Shown: positions 47,361 to 55,291 of the stretch, one piece after another
Numbering within the stretch: position 1 is the first letter of the stretch
How the letters are laid out: each line of letters starts with the position of its first letter
Assembly (NCBI RefSeq): GCF_023218075.1
Contig: NZ_JALPTB010000011.1
Span: forward strand, 54,545 to 118,544
Length of the DNA stretch: 64,000 bases
Reading direction: 5' to 3'
From: Rhodococcus sp. HM1
GTDB taxonomy: Bacteria; Actinomycetota; Actinomycetes; Mycobacteriales; Mycobacteriaceae
The notes under the pieces: model-generated
What the model was told of the DNA's origin: nothing
Database searches by the model: none
What the model saw: only the letters and a program-made list of their open reading frames with translations
Translations under genes and position numbers: made by a program

Positions 47361-48155
47361 TCACTTGCCGAGCAGCACATGGGCGGTCGCGTCGTCGGCG
47401 GGATAGAACGCCTCGATCGCCAGTTCCGACACCGTCACATCGAGCGGGGTTCCGAACAGTGTGGTGGTACTCAGCAGCGACAACTCGACGTCGCCGACCC
47501 GCAACCGCAGCGGTACCACGAGCGCTGCGCTGTCACCGGCGTCCGCGTGCCCGGCCTCCGCGGTCCCGTCCCCGGGGTAGCCCTCGAGTTCGGCGTGCAG
47601 GCGCATCAGCTCGGGGTCGCCGGTCGCCCCGATCTGGTGCCGCAGTCGTGCCAGCAGATGCGCCCGCCATTGGCCCAGATTCGAGATCAGCGGGGCGAGC
47701 CCCTCGGGATGCAGCGTCAACCGCAGCACGTTCACCGGGGGCTCGACGAGGGCCGGTGCGCAGGCTGCGAGGAGTCCGGTGACGGCGTCGTTCGCGTCGA
47801 TCATCGTCCAGTGCCGATCCACCACCAGCGCCGGAAACGGCATGTGCGACGTCAGGATCCGGCCGATCGCGTCGGCCACGGCGGCCATCGGCACGTCGCC
47901 GAGCCGATGCTCCGGATACGCCGGGGCCAGACCCGCTGCGAGCAACAGCGCGTTGCGTTCCCGCAGCGGAATATCCAGATGTTCGCCGAGTGCGAGCAGC
48001 ATCCTGCGGGACGGCTTCGACCGGCCGGTCTCGACGAAACTGAGGTGCCGCGCCGACACCCCCGCGAGGTTGGCGAGGGCGAGCTGGCTCAGCCCGCGAC
48101 GTTCCCGCCAGTGCCGCAGCAGCGCGCCGGCCGATTCCTGCTGCACGGTTGTCAT
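47361..48155 (-). CDS. XRE-family regulator with MmyB-like ligand domain
   Basis: A 264-residue regulator. The N-terminal HTH is LLRHWRERRGLSQLALANLAGVSARHLSFVETGRSKPSRRMLLALGEHL. The C-terminal MmyB-like ligand-binding domain (~100-260) contains PALVVDRHWTMIDANDAV and LRLTLHPEGLAPLISNL. Its divergent neighbour is a DUF1330 gene, and a perfect inverted repeat lies between them. Confidence 0.9.
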   Translation of the reverse strand: MTTVQQESAGALLRHWRERRGLSQLALANLAGVSARHLSFVETGRSKPSRRMLLALGEHLDIPLRERNALLLAAGLAPAYPEHRLGDVPMAAVADAIGRILTSHMPFPALVVDRHWTMIDANDAVTGLLAACAPALVEPPVNVLRLTLHPEGLAPLISNLGQWRAHLLARLRHQIGATGDPELMRLHAELEGYPGDGTAEAGHADAGDSAALVVPLRLRVGDVELSLLSTTTLFGTPLDVTVSELAIEAFYPADDATAHVLLGK

Positions 48156-48190
48156 GTATTCGACGGTAGGGGAGGCCGGGAAGGGCTGCC

Positions 48191-48207
48191 ATTACCTCAC
48201 AGGTAAT
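48191..48207. promoter_or_regulatory. Candidate operator of the XRE regulator
   Basis: ATTACCT-CAC-AGGTAAT, a perfect 7-bp dyad with a 3-bp spacer, lies 36 bp before the XRE start and 70 bp before the DUF1330 start. Confidence 0.65.
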
Positions 48208-48276
48208 CGATTCGTGTCGCCGCGACCGGGAGTCTCGTCTGTGTACCCACCGGCCAACGAACCACGGGAGAAGAAA

Positions 48277-48606
48277 ATGACCGCATACGCCGTCGCCCAC
48301 CTGCGCTCGGTCGATTTCGGACCGGAGATCGTGCGCTACCTCCAGGAGATCGACGCGACCCTCGACGAATTCGGGGGCCAGTTCCTCGTCCACGGCACCG
48401 ATCCGGTGGTCGTGGAAGGAACGTGGCCCGGACATCTCATCGTCATCGAGTTCCCGGACGCCGAGCATGCCCGTACCTGGTACGAATCGCCCGCGTACCA
48501 GGCGATCCTGCCGCTGCGCACCGAGCACTCCGACGGCTCCGCGATCCTCGTCGAGGGGGTCGGGCCGGGCTACCGCGCCAGTGACTACCTGGCCAAGGTC
48601 CGCTAG
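48277..48606 (+). CDS. DUF1330 family protein
   Basis: A 109-residue ferredoxin-like-fold protein: AYAVAHLRSVDFGPEIVRYLQEIDATLDEFGGQFLVHGTDPVVVEGTWPG, then VIEFPDAEHARTWYESPAYQAILPLR. Its function is unknown; members are often near stress or detoxification regulators. It is probably repressed by the divergent XRE protein. Its stop codon overlaps that of convergent mug by two bases. Confidence 0.88.
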   Translation: MTAYAVAHLRSVDFGPEIVRYLQEIDATLDEFGGQFLVHGTDPVVVEGTWPGHLIVIEFPDAEHARTWYESPAYQAILPLRTEHSDGSAILVEGVGPGYRASDYLAKVR

Positions 48607-49205
48607 TCGCCGGTGTGCCTTTGTGGCGCCCCTGGCCGCCACAAAGGCACACCGGCGCGGAGCGCCGGCTCGGCGTAGGCGGTGGCGAGCGAGTCGACCG
48701 TGTCGTGGGCGTTGAGTCCGCTCGGGTTCGGCACCACCCACAGCGGGACGCCGCCGATCGTCTCGTCCTGCAGGCCCGTCACAGCCTTACGCCGTCCGAA
48801 AGCGGTGCGGTAGGCGGTGATTCCGGCGACTGCGACCACCCGTGGCGTGAACTCGGCGACGACGGCGGCGAGCCGTTCGGCACCCGCGCGCAGTTCGGCG
48901 GTGGTCAGTTCGTCGGCGCGGGCGGTCGCGCGCGGTACCAGGTTGGTGATCCCGACACCGCGGTCGAGCAGATGCTGCCGGTCCTCCGGGCTCATCCCCG
49001 CGCCGGGATCGATCGGGCGCGTGATGATCCCGGCGCGCAGCAGCGCGGGATAGAACCGGTTTCCGGGGCGCGCGAAATGCGCGCCGGTCGCCGCCGTCCA
49101 CAGACCCGGATTGATCCCGACGAACAGCAACCGGCATCCGGGCCCGATCAGATCGGGGACGACGGCGTCGCGAAACGACTCGAGTTCTGCGCGTGTGAAT
49201 CCCAC
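48603..49205 (-). CDS. mug: G/U mismatch-specific uracil-DNA glycosylase
   Basis: A 200-residue Mug/TDG-type glycosylase. The catalytic-site motif GINPG is at 30-34 and the strand-wedge motif NPSGLNAH is at 160-167. It excises uracil or alkylated bases from G-mispairs. The start is GTG 49205. The final ~18 codons (APQRHTGD end) coincide with a perfect 21-bp hairpin, so the coding end doubles as a terminator for the convergent DUF1330 gene. Confidence 0.9.
   Translation of the reverse strand: MGFTRAELESFRDAVVPDLIGPGCRLLFVGINPGLWTAATGAHFARPGNRFYPALLRAGIITRPIDPGAGMSPEDRQHLLDRGVGITNLVPRATARADELTTAELRAGAERLAAVVAEFTPRVVAVAGITAYRTAFGRRKAVTGLQDETIGGVPLWVVPNPSGLNAHDTVDSLATAYAEPALRAGVPLWRPGAPQRHTGD
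48608..48657. terminator. Perfect 21-bp inverted repeat inside the mug 3' end
   Basis: Arms 48608-48628 and 48637-48657 are exact complements, with an 8-nt loop. It starts two bases after the DUF1330 stop codon. It is most simply the DUF1330 terminator embedded in mug. Confidence 0.65.
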
Positions 49206-49224
49206 GCGACCACCGTAGGCGGTG

Positions 49225-50592
49225 TCAGGAAGCCGGAATCCACGCCCCGTGCAGACCCGCGGGAACCCGGATCGGCAGCCGCACCCGCGTGAGCGGACCC
49301 GACGCGGGATCCTCCGCCGGGAAGACGAGGAACCAGCTGGTCAGATCGTTGCGATCGGTGGCGATGGTACCCCAGTATCCGGGTCCGCCGTTGCTGCTCG
49401 GCAGGTAGGCGGGTTCGCCCGGCGCCAGCGATCCGCCGAGCCACACGGACTCGGTGCCGGCGGCGACGTCGAACCAGAACAGTGCGTCCGCATCACCCGG
49501 CGGCAGCTCGGTCGCGCCGGATTCGCCGACCGTGGCCACGACCCGATGGGTCTCGGTGAGCCGGCGGTCGTCCACACGGGGGAATTCGATGTTGCGCTCG
49601 TGCAGCGTCGTCCGGGTGATCCCGTTGCGTCCGATCACCGCACGGCGCAGGGCACTCGGGTTGGGATCGGCGGAGTCGACGAGCCCACCCGGGTACTGCC
49701 ACTCGACGTAGTCGACGGCAACCGAGCCGTCGGGTAGGTCGAAGGCGTTGGCGGTGTGCCACACCCAGAACGCGTCGGTCGTGTGCCACTGGATTGCGCT
49801 GCCGTCGCGAGGAATCAGTGCGATCCGCACACCCAGTTCGGGCTGCCAATCCAGCGGCGAGGCTCCCGTGAAGATCCGGCCCAGCTCGAACACGAACGGC
49901 GCCAGGATCAGGACGACGTACCGCTCGGTGAGAGCCATGTCGTGGATCATCAACGGGCGATCGGCACCGTCGACCGGTGTCGGGCCGCGCGTCACCGTGC
50001 CGTCGGCGCCGATCACCGACCAGGTCAGGTACGGCGCGTCCAGCACGTAGCAGAACGACACCATCTCGCCGGTGCGGGGATCGACCTTGGGGTGCGCGGT
50101 GAGTCCGACCGGCAGGGCGCCGTCGAAGGTTTCGCGCCCGAGCGTCTCGAGGTCGGAACCCAACGCGTAGGGGGGAGCGGCCTCCGCCAGCGCGAGCAAC
50201 CGGCCGCCGTGCCGGATCACGTTGATGTCCGGGAGTTCCCGGATCGTGTTCGCCAGGTCGGGGCCGACCTCCTCGGCAGGCGGAAAGTAGGGATCGGTCA
50301 GTCCCGACCACAAGGCGCGGCCGGCCTTCTCCTCGGCGAGCACATTCGGTGTCCGGACGAACCGGTTCGTGTATCGCGCTGTACCGTCGGTCAATTCGAC
50401 TCGGTGCACCATGCCGTCGCCGTCGATGGGGTAGACGTAGCTGCCGATCGGATCGAAGCGCGGATTGGGCCCGTTGCGCAGATAACTGCCGTGCAGATCG
50501 TCGGGGAGTTCGCCGACGATCTCGAGGCCGCGGACGTCGACCTCCTCCCGCTGGGGAGCGAACAGTCCGCTCAGATGCGGGTGGTGAGCCAT
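49225..50592 (-). CDS. Carotenoid cleavage oxygenase (RPE65 family)
   Basis: A 455-residue seven-bladed propeller dioxygenase. The four iron-binding histidines are visible: His167 (LTAHPKVD), His217 (MIHDMAL), His279 (WVWHTANAFD) and His448 (GLHGAWIP). The family start GSYLRNGPNPRFDPIG is also intact. It cleaves a C=C bond in a carotenoid, apocarotenoid or stilbene; which one cannot be read. ATG 50592 is chosen; an in-frame GTG at 50616 is possible. It is divergent from a heme-monooxygenase-like gene. Confidence 0.93.
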   Translation of the reverse strand: MAHHPHLSGLFAPQREEVDVRGLEIVGELPDDLHGSYLRNGPNPRFDPIGSYVYPIDGDGMVHRVELTDGTARYTNRFVRTPNVLAEEKAGRALWSGLTDPYFPPAEEVGPDLANTIRELPDINVIRHGGRLLALAEAAPPYALGSDLETLGRETFDGALPVGLTAHPKVDPRTGEMVSFCYVLDAPYLTWSVIGADGTVTRGPTPVDGADRPLMIHDMALTERYVVLILAPFVFELGRIFTGASPLDWQPELGVRIALIPRDGSAIQWHTTDAFWVWHTANAFDLPDGSVAVDYVEWQYPGGLVDSADPNPSALRRAVIGRNGITRTTLHERNIEFPRVDDRRLTETHRVVATVGESGATELPPGDADALFWFDVAAGTESVWLGGSLAPGEPAYLPSSNGGPGYWGTIATDRNDLTSWFLVFPAEDPASGPLTRVRLPIRVPAGLHGAWIPAS

Positions 50593-50662
50593 GTCGATCG
50601 GTGTCGGACGGGCCACGGACCTGATCGTAGTCAACGGGAAGCGCGGACGAGGGCGATCCGGC

Positions 50663-50687
50663 TCGACATTTGTCGACACGATGTCGA
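50663..50687. promoter_or_regulatory. Candidate operator: palindrome plus third TGTCGA half-site
   Basis: TCGACA-TT-TGTCGA (50663-50676) is a perfect dyad, and another TGTCGA follows at 50682-50687, 11 bp (one helical turn) from the first. It lies 57 bp before the heme-monooxygenase-like gene and 71 bp before the carotenoid oxygenase start. Confidence 0.5.
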
Positions 50688-50743
50688 TATGATGTGCCGC
50701 GGCGGCCTCGGAGGGCCCGCCCGAACGGAAACAAGGAGCATCA

Positions 50744-51049
50744 ATGTTCATCGTCACCAACCGCATCCCGGTCCCGGCCGAGACCGCCGAAGCGTTCGAG
50801 AAGGTCTTCGTCGAGAGCATGAACACCACGCTCGCCGGCGTCCCGGGTCTGCACCGGACGACGCTGCAGCGTCCCGTCGGCGACGACGCCCCCTACGTCT
50901 CGACGATGGAGTTCGACACCCGCGAGGACTTCCTCGCGTGGCTGAAGTCGGACTCGTTCCGCGCCTCCCATTCCGACCCGAACGCGCCCGGCATGCAGGC
51001 CCCGAGCGCGGTCGAGCAGCACGAGCTCATCGCGGACGTACGGAACTGA
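50744..51049 (+). CDS. Antibiotic biosynthesis monooxygenase/heme-degrading (MhuD/IsdG-like) protein
   Basis: A 101-residue dimeric ABM-fold protein (FIVTNRIPVPAETAEAFEKVF, LAWLKSDSFRASHSD). Asn6, Trp66 and His76 fall at the positions of the Asn-Trp-His set of heme-degrading MhuD/IsdG enzymes, which suggests heme binding. AAGGAG lies close to ATG 50744. No iron-box (IdeR) motif is seen upstream. Quinol monooxygenase activity is the alternative. Confidence 0.75.
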   Translation: MFIVTNRIPVPAETAEAFEKVFVESMNTTLAGVPGLHRTTLQRPVGDDAPYVSTMEFDTREDFLAWLKSDSFRASHSDPNAPGMQAPSAVEQHELIADVRN

Positions 51050-51053
51050 GGGC

Positions 51054-51545
51054 TCAGCGTCCGTATCGGTTCCACCAGATGCGGGCGTCCTCGGGCAGGG
51101 TGCCCGCCGCCTCCGCGGCGCGGCACCAGCCCTGGGCCATGCGCAGGAAGTTCATCGGGTTGTAGGCGTCCTCCTCGTAGCACCACAACCCGTCGCCGCC
51201 GTAGTGCAGGATCGTGATGTTCGCGGCCGCGTGGTGCGAGCCGTCGCCCGGATCCTCCATCGGGTTGTCGATCTCGGCGATCACCCACCCGCGGTCGGCG
51301 TCGATCACCGACCAGGTCGCGGGGAACGCGGTCATCCGGTTGCCGGGGAACGCGCCCATCGTGCGGATCACCCACTCGCGGATCGCGATGCGGCCCTCGA
51401 ACCGGCCGTACGCGTGCTCGTAGTAGCGGGCGTCCTCGGTGAACCGGTCCGCGAACAGTCCCCAGTCGCCGGTCCGCCGCGCATCCGCGGACGCCTGCTG
51501 GTACAGCGCGAACGCATCCTCGAGTTCGCTGTGACTCCATCCCAT
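51054..51545 (-). CDS. SnoaL-like (NTF2-fold) protein
   Basis: A 163-residue NTF2-fold protein: LEDAFALYQQASADARRTGDWGLFADRFTEDARYYEHAYGRFEGRIAIREWVIRTM, then WVIAEIDNPMEDPGDGSHHAAANITILHY. Polyketide-cyclase-like SnoaL members act as isomerases, cyclases or hydrolases; the substrate here is unknown. ATG 51545 or an upstream GTG (51557) may be used. It is convergent with the MhuD-like gene, 4 bp between the ends. Confidence 0.82.
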   Translation of the reverse strand: MGWSHSELEDAFALYQQASADARRTGDWGLFADRFTEDARYYEHAYGRFEGRIAIREWVIRTMGAFPGNRMTAFPATWSVIDADRGWVIAEIDNPMEDPGDGSHHAAANITILHYGGDGLWCYEEDAYNPMNFLRMAQGWCRAAEAAGTLPEDARIWWNRYGR

Positions 51546-51705
51546 GCCGTGACCCACCCCGTCTCGAACACCGCCACTCGCCGGTGACCCGGCGTGGTCC
51601 GGGTCACTATCGCACGCCGATGCCCGCTCGCGGCGGGTCGTCCCACGCGGTGGGAGCGTGTGCGTGCGCCGCTGTGCTCGGGCGATCCGCTAGGGTAATT
51701 CCGAC

Positions 51706-52704
51706 GTGCAGGATCGAGAGCGGTGCGGAGACAACCCGCACGCGATTGGGGAAGGTGTGCAGCGCCGGAACGTGGTCGGAACCTCTGCCGAAAGTTCGGC
51801 CGGTGACGAGGTCGCCCTGCCGCCGTACACGGATCTGTTGTGGCCCACCCTGCAGGCGGTCATCGCCCTCGGCGGGTCCGGCGTCATCGAGGACATCGAC
51901 AGCGAAGTGATCGACCGTGCCGGCCTGCCCGAGGCGGTGCGCACCGTGCTGCACGGCGACGGTCCCGGTACCGAGATCGAATACCGGGTGGCGTGGGCAC
52001 GCACCTATCTCAAGGGCATGGGCCTGCTCTCGAACACCCGCCGCGGTGTCTGGAGCGTGACCGACCGGGGACGGGCGGTGCGCGAATCCGAGATCAAGCC
52101 CATGCAGGTGGCGTACACCGCGGAGAAGCGCCGCAAGCGGCTGGTCCGCAACGCGTCGTCGGGCGCTCAGGTCGTTCCGCTCGTGGCGGCACCCGAGGAT
52201 CCCGAACTCTGGCGCGAACCGGTCCTGGCCGCGATCGCCGAACTGCCCGCCGACGGCTTCGCCCGGATGGTCACCTCGGTGCTGCGCGCCGCCGGATTCA
52301 CGACCCTGACGATCCCCGCGCCCGGTTCCGTGCCGGACAGCGAACCCGACGACGCGGACGCCGCCGTCGAGGGCACCGGTGTGCTGCGGGTCTCGCTGCT
52401 CAGCTTCTCCGTCTTCTTCCGGTTCGTGCGCGGCCCCGAGCGGGCCGGCGCCGACGTCGTCCGCGAGTTCCGCGCCGCAATGGTGGGTCGCGGCGACAAG
52501 GGGCTGCTCGTCTCCACCGGTTCGTTCACCGACGACGCCCGCGCGGAGGCACACCGGCACGGCGCACCGCCGATCGACCTGATCGACGGCGACGGCCTGT
52601 GCGACCTGCTCAAGGAACACGGGCTCGGCGTGCGCACCACGGTGCGGACGGTCGAGGACGTCGCGCTGGTGCCGGCCTACTTCGCGGATCTCGCCGGCCG
52701 ATAG
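51706..52704 (+). CDS. Mrr-family restriction endonuclease-like protein with lost catalytic residues
   Basis: A 332-residue protein. The N-terminal winged-helix Mrr_N domain is at ~38-130 (LPPYTDLLWPTLQAV, VAWARTYLKGMGLLSNTRRGVWSVTDRGR). The C-terminal Mrr core is at ~175-315 and keeps REFRAAMVGRGDKGLLVSTGSF and GAPPIDLIDGDGL. From memory, active actinobacterial relatives read GDGGIDG and FQCKR at the PD-(D/E)XK site. Here those segments read DADAAVEG and VFFRFVR (residues 236-242), so the Asp and the Gln/Lys are gone. DNA binding without cleavage is likely. The start is GTG 51706, with other in-frame GTGs within ~20 codons. Confidence 0.85.
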   Translation: MQDRERCGDNPHAIGEGVQRRNVVGTSAESSAGDEVALPPYTDLLWPTLQAVIALGGSGVIEDIDSEVIDRAGLPEAVRTVLHGDGPGTEIEYRVAWARTYLKGMGLLSNTRRGVWSVTDRGRAVRESEIKPMQVAYTAEKRRKRLVRNASSGAQVVPLVAAPEDPELWREPVLAAIAELPADGFARMVTSVLRAAGFTTLTIPAPGSVPDSEPDDADAAVEGTGVLRVSLLSFSVFFRFVRGPERAGADVVREFRAAMVGRGDKGLLVSTGSFTDDARAEAHRHGAPPIDLIDGDGLCDLLKEHGLGVRTTVRTVEDVALVPAYFADLAGR

Positions 52705-52840
52705 CCGGGCGACAGCCGGCACCTCGGTTTCGCGTGTTACCCCTGTGACGGCTGGGGGGTGTGGTGCAATACCCGATGGTGCCCACCCCGGACCTCGGGG
52801 GCGGTGATCTTCTCGACCGAACCGGCTGAAGCGAGGTGCG

Positions 52841-53566
52841 ATGAGTATTTCTCGTCGGGAACTGTTCCGATACGCGGCGATCGGCTCGGGAGCGGTGTGG
52901 CTGTCCGCCGTGACCGCGCCCGGCGTCGCGCAGGGCCGGGAGGTCCTGGGCACGATCGTCGACTATTCGGCGGATGTGCCGTCCCCGCAGTCGATCCGCG
53001 CGGCCGGGCACATCGGTGCGATCCGGTACGTCTCGGATCGGCGGCCCGGTGCGGAGTGGATGCTGGCCAAGCCGCTGACCGAGGACGAGGCGACGGACCT
53101 GACCGACAGCGGGCTCGAGGTCGTGTCCTGCTACCAGTTCGGCAAGGCGGACACCGCCGATTGGCGAGGCGGCTTCGACGCCGGCGTCGAGCACGCGACC
53201 CGCGGCCTCGAACTGCACCGGGCAGCCGGTGGTCCCGACGACCGTCCGATCTACGCGTCGATCGACGACAATCCGACGCCGCTCGAATTCGCCACCCTGA
53301 TCGCGCCGTATCTGCTGGGCTGGCAGTCCGTGGTCGGCCGCGAGAACACCGGGGTCTACGCGAACTCGCCGACGATCGACCTCGCCGTCGTCGCGCAGCT
53401 CGGTTCCTTCTACTGGCAGCACGATTGGGGCACCCCCAAGGGGTACGTGCATCCGCTGGCGAACCTGCACCAGATTCCGGGGCAGAAGACGATCGACGGT
53501 ATCGGCATCGACGTCAACCACGTGCTCACCGAGGACTACGGGCAGTGGTCCCTCAGCGCGGGTTAG
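52841..53566 (+). CDS. Tat-secreted DUF1906 glycoside-hydrolase-like protein (Rv2525c-like)
   Basis: A 241-residue protein with a Tat signal (SRRELFRYAAIGSGAVW, cut near GVAQG) followed by a DUF1906 TIM-barrel-like domain. That domain contains TIVDYSADVPSPQSIRAAG, AIRYVSDRRPGAEWML, SCYQFGKADTADW, PIYASIDDNPTP and IDVNHVL. It resembles mycobacterial Rv2525c, a Tat substrate linked to cell-wall properties. It probably acts on wall polysaccharide; catalytic Asp candidates are in the DYS and ASIDD strands. It is convergent with the repeat protein. Confidence 0.87.
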   Translation: MSISRRELFRYAAIGSGAVWLSAVTAPGVAQGREVLGTIVDYSADVPSPQSIRAAGHIGAIRYVSDRRPGAEWMLAKPLTEDEATDLTDSGLEVVSCYQFGKADTADWRGGFDAGVEHATRGLELHRAAGGPDDRPIYASIDDNPTPLEFATLIAPYLLGWQSVVGRENTGVYANSPTIDLAVVAQLGSFYWQHDWGTPKGYVHPLANLHQIPGQKTIDGIGIDVNHVLTEDYGQWSLSAG

Positions 53567-53590
53567 AGGCCGGGTAGAGCCGCGGGGCAC

Positions 53591-53956
53591 TCAACTCTGG
53601 CAGTGCTGCGCCGGGTCCTCCTCGGCGGCGGTGACCACCAGCGAGGGATGCTCGGCGTCGGGGGCGTCGTGGTCGCCGCGCCACGACAGCAGGGACCACC
53701 GGGACAGCCCGGACAGCGCGGATCCGAGGCTGCCGAACGACAGCGACGACAGGGCCGACCCCGCGGAGCCGACGGATCCGATGGACAGGATCGAGCCGAC
53801 ACTGCCGATCGACAGGATCGAATAGGCGGAGCCGATCGAGAGGATCGAGCCTTCGGACCGGATCGACAGGATCGAGCGGTGCGATGCGATCGAGCGGATC
53901 GACCGGGAGCGGTCGCTCCGGCACTGCTTTCCGGCACGGGACGGGAATTCGGCCAT
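53591..53956 (-). CDS. Ser/Gly/Ile-rich repeat protein
   Basis: A 121-residue protein. Residues ~25-90 consist of near-exact repeats built on SILSIGS and SALSSLS units with a 5-residue beat (for example GSILSIGSVGSILSIGSVGS), then WSLLSWRGDHD and an acidic C-terminus. The N-terminus is Arg/Ser-rich with no signal peptide. The 5-residue periodicity with Ile/Leu at fixed positions suggests a right-handed beta-helix like pentapeptide-repeat proteins, by inference. Similar actinobacterial proteins exist, to my recollection, without a function. ATG 53956 is used. The DNA is correspondingly repetitive. Confidence 0.6.
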   Translation of the reverse strand: MAEFPSRAGKQCRSDRSRSIRSIASHRSILSIRSEGSILSIGSAYSILSIGSVGSILSIGSVGSAGSALSSLSFGSLGSALSGLSRWSLLSWRGDHDAPDAEHPSLVVTAAEEDPAQHCQS

Positions 53957-54006
53957 GCCCCGGTCTACCACGTGCCGACGGTCGCCCGGACGGATACGCG
54001 AAACGA

Positions 54007-54040
54007 CGAGACCGCCGGGGCGAGTGCCCCGGCGGTCTCG
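54007..54040. terminator. Terminator after the secreted-protein gene
   Basis: A perfect 15-bp stem (54007-54021 with 54026-54040, 4-nt loop) lies 20 bp past the minus-strand stop at 54060. Confidence 0.8.
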
Positions 54041-54059
54041 AACGACACGGTGTTGCGCG

Positions 54060-54920
54060 TCAGCGCACCGTCACCAGGCCGATGGTCGGCAGGAAGGAGC
54101 ACGAGCGCGGCTCGGCGTCCGGCTTCTGGGTGGTGATACCGCCCGAGATCACCGCGACGACATTGCCCGAGCCGGTGTCGGCGATCGCGCTGAGCGTGGC
54201 CGGGCCGTCCGGGTTGATCTTGGCTTCACCGGTGAGCGGCTGGGAGCCGGTCCGGCCGTTGGAGACGTTGATCCAGCTCACGGTGAGCGGGCTCTCCTGC
54301 TTCTCGGCGAGCGGAGCGGTGCCCAGCGCGGTGAACACGAAACCGGTCTGGCCGGCGCCCGGTCCCGGAGGCGGCAGCTTCGACGGTCCGGCGACGGCCA
54401 GCGCGGTGCCGACCGAGTCGGCGGTGTCGCTGATGCAGCCCTCACCGAGGGTCGGGTACAGGAACTGGGTGATCACGACGCTGTTCGGATCCGGGATGTC
54501 CGGACCGCCGCCACCGCTGCCGTCCAGGAACGTGATGACCCGCTGCAGCGTGGACTTGATCGACTCGGGCAGCTCGGAGTTCTCGAGCAGCTCCTTGGCC
54601 TGTGCGAGCAGGTCGTTCTTGCCGTCGTCCGCGATATCGGAGGGGCCCGCAGCGGCACCGATGATGGCCGGGGCGAGGGAGGCGAGCGCCTCGATCTCCT
54701 CGGGGTTCGCGACCTGGTTCGCGAGCAGGTTCGTGAGCGTCTCGATGGACAGATCCGCAGGCACCTGGAAGGGCAGGGCACTCGTGATCTGGGCCAGATC
54801 GGGAATGACCGGGGCCGGTGGAAGCGGTTGCGCGACCGCGTGCGTGGGCACGATCAGTCCCGCGGTGGCGGCGAGTGCGCACGTGATGAGCGCCCGTCGC
54901 ATTCCTCGAGTACGAAGCAC
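54060..54920 (-). CDS. Secreted protein next to pimE (unknown function)
   Basis: A 286-residue exported protein. The signal peptide is RRALITCALAATAGLIVPTHAVAQP, cut after AVA. A helical segment (~40-135) and a beta-rich C-terminal domain (~140-286) follow. That domain has three cysteines (one in GEGCISDTADSVGTALAVAGP and one in RSCSFLPTIGLVTV) and a poly-Gly linker. It appears restricted to mycolic-acid bacteria. In M. tuberculosis a Pro/Ala-rich secreted protein also lies beside pimE, so homology of position is possible. ATG 54902 is an alternative start. Confidence 0.7.
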   Translation of the reverse strand: MLRTRGMRRALITCALAATAGLIVPTHAVAQPLPPAPVIPDLAQITSALPFQVPADLSIETLTNLLANQVANPEEIEALASLAPAIIGAAAGPSDIADDGKNDLLAQAKELLENSELPESIKSTLQRVITFLDGSGGGGPDIPDPNSVVITQFLYPTLGEGCISDTADSVGTALAVAGPSKLPPPGPGAGQTGFVFTALGTAPLAEKQESPLTVSWINVSNGRTGSQPLTGEAKINPDGPATLSAIADTGSGNVVAVISGGITTQKPDAEPRSCSFLPTIGLVTVR

Positions 54921-55291
54921 TGTTCCCCATCCTTGTCGTTGAAGCCCCCGGCGGTCCGTTACGGGCCGCGGGAGCTGACGGCTCGAGGAGACACTCTATG
55001 TAGGCCCCCCGTCCGGTACAAGCCGTGGCGCTTGATTTGCGCCGATGGCAGGACCTGCCGGGAGTGTAGCTACCGTGTCTTCCGAATGGTGGTATCCGGT
55101 AGACCGTAACCCCAACCGGGTGTTGCTGCTGGGGTTGGAGATAAAACTGTTACTCCTGGGACCAGCGTTTTCCGGGCGGAACCCGCGAGCCGATACTGTG
55201 TATCTCCGGTCCTCGGGCGAGCCGGGGCCCTCGGATGCGCAGTGCTCTTACGGATGCGCCCGGGCCGACGACCACGGGAGGCTGCACCCCA
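54921..55291. other. 371-bp divergent spacer upstream of pimE
   Basis: No gene was recognised. A minus-strand TACATA (54998-55003) could be a -10 for the secreted-protein gene, and GATACTGTG near 55190-55200 could be one for pimE. A long stretch (~55080-55200) is unusually AT-containing for this genome and has short GGTTGG/CCAACC complementarity. No strong terminator or known riboswitch pattern was seen. Confidence 0.4.

Noticed and set aside
53603..54136. Plus-strand repeat frame opposite the SILSIGS protein
   Set aside because: The DNA repeats make every frame look repetitive. The minus-strand frame has the start, the ordered repeat and the WSLLSWR tail known to me from similar proteins, so it was kept instead.
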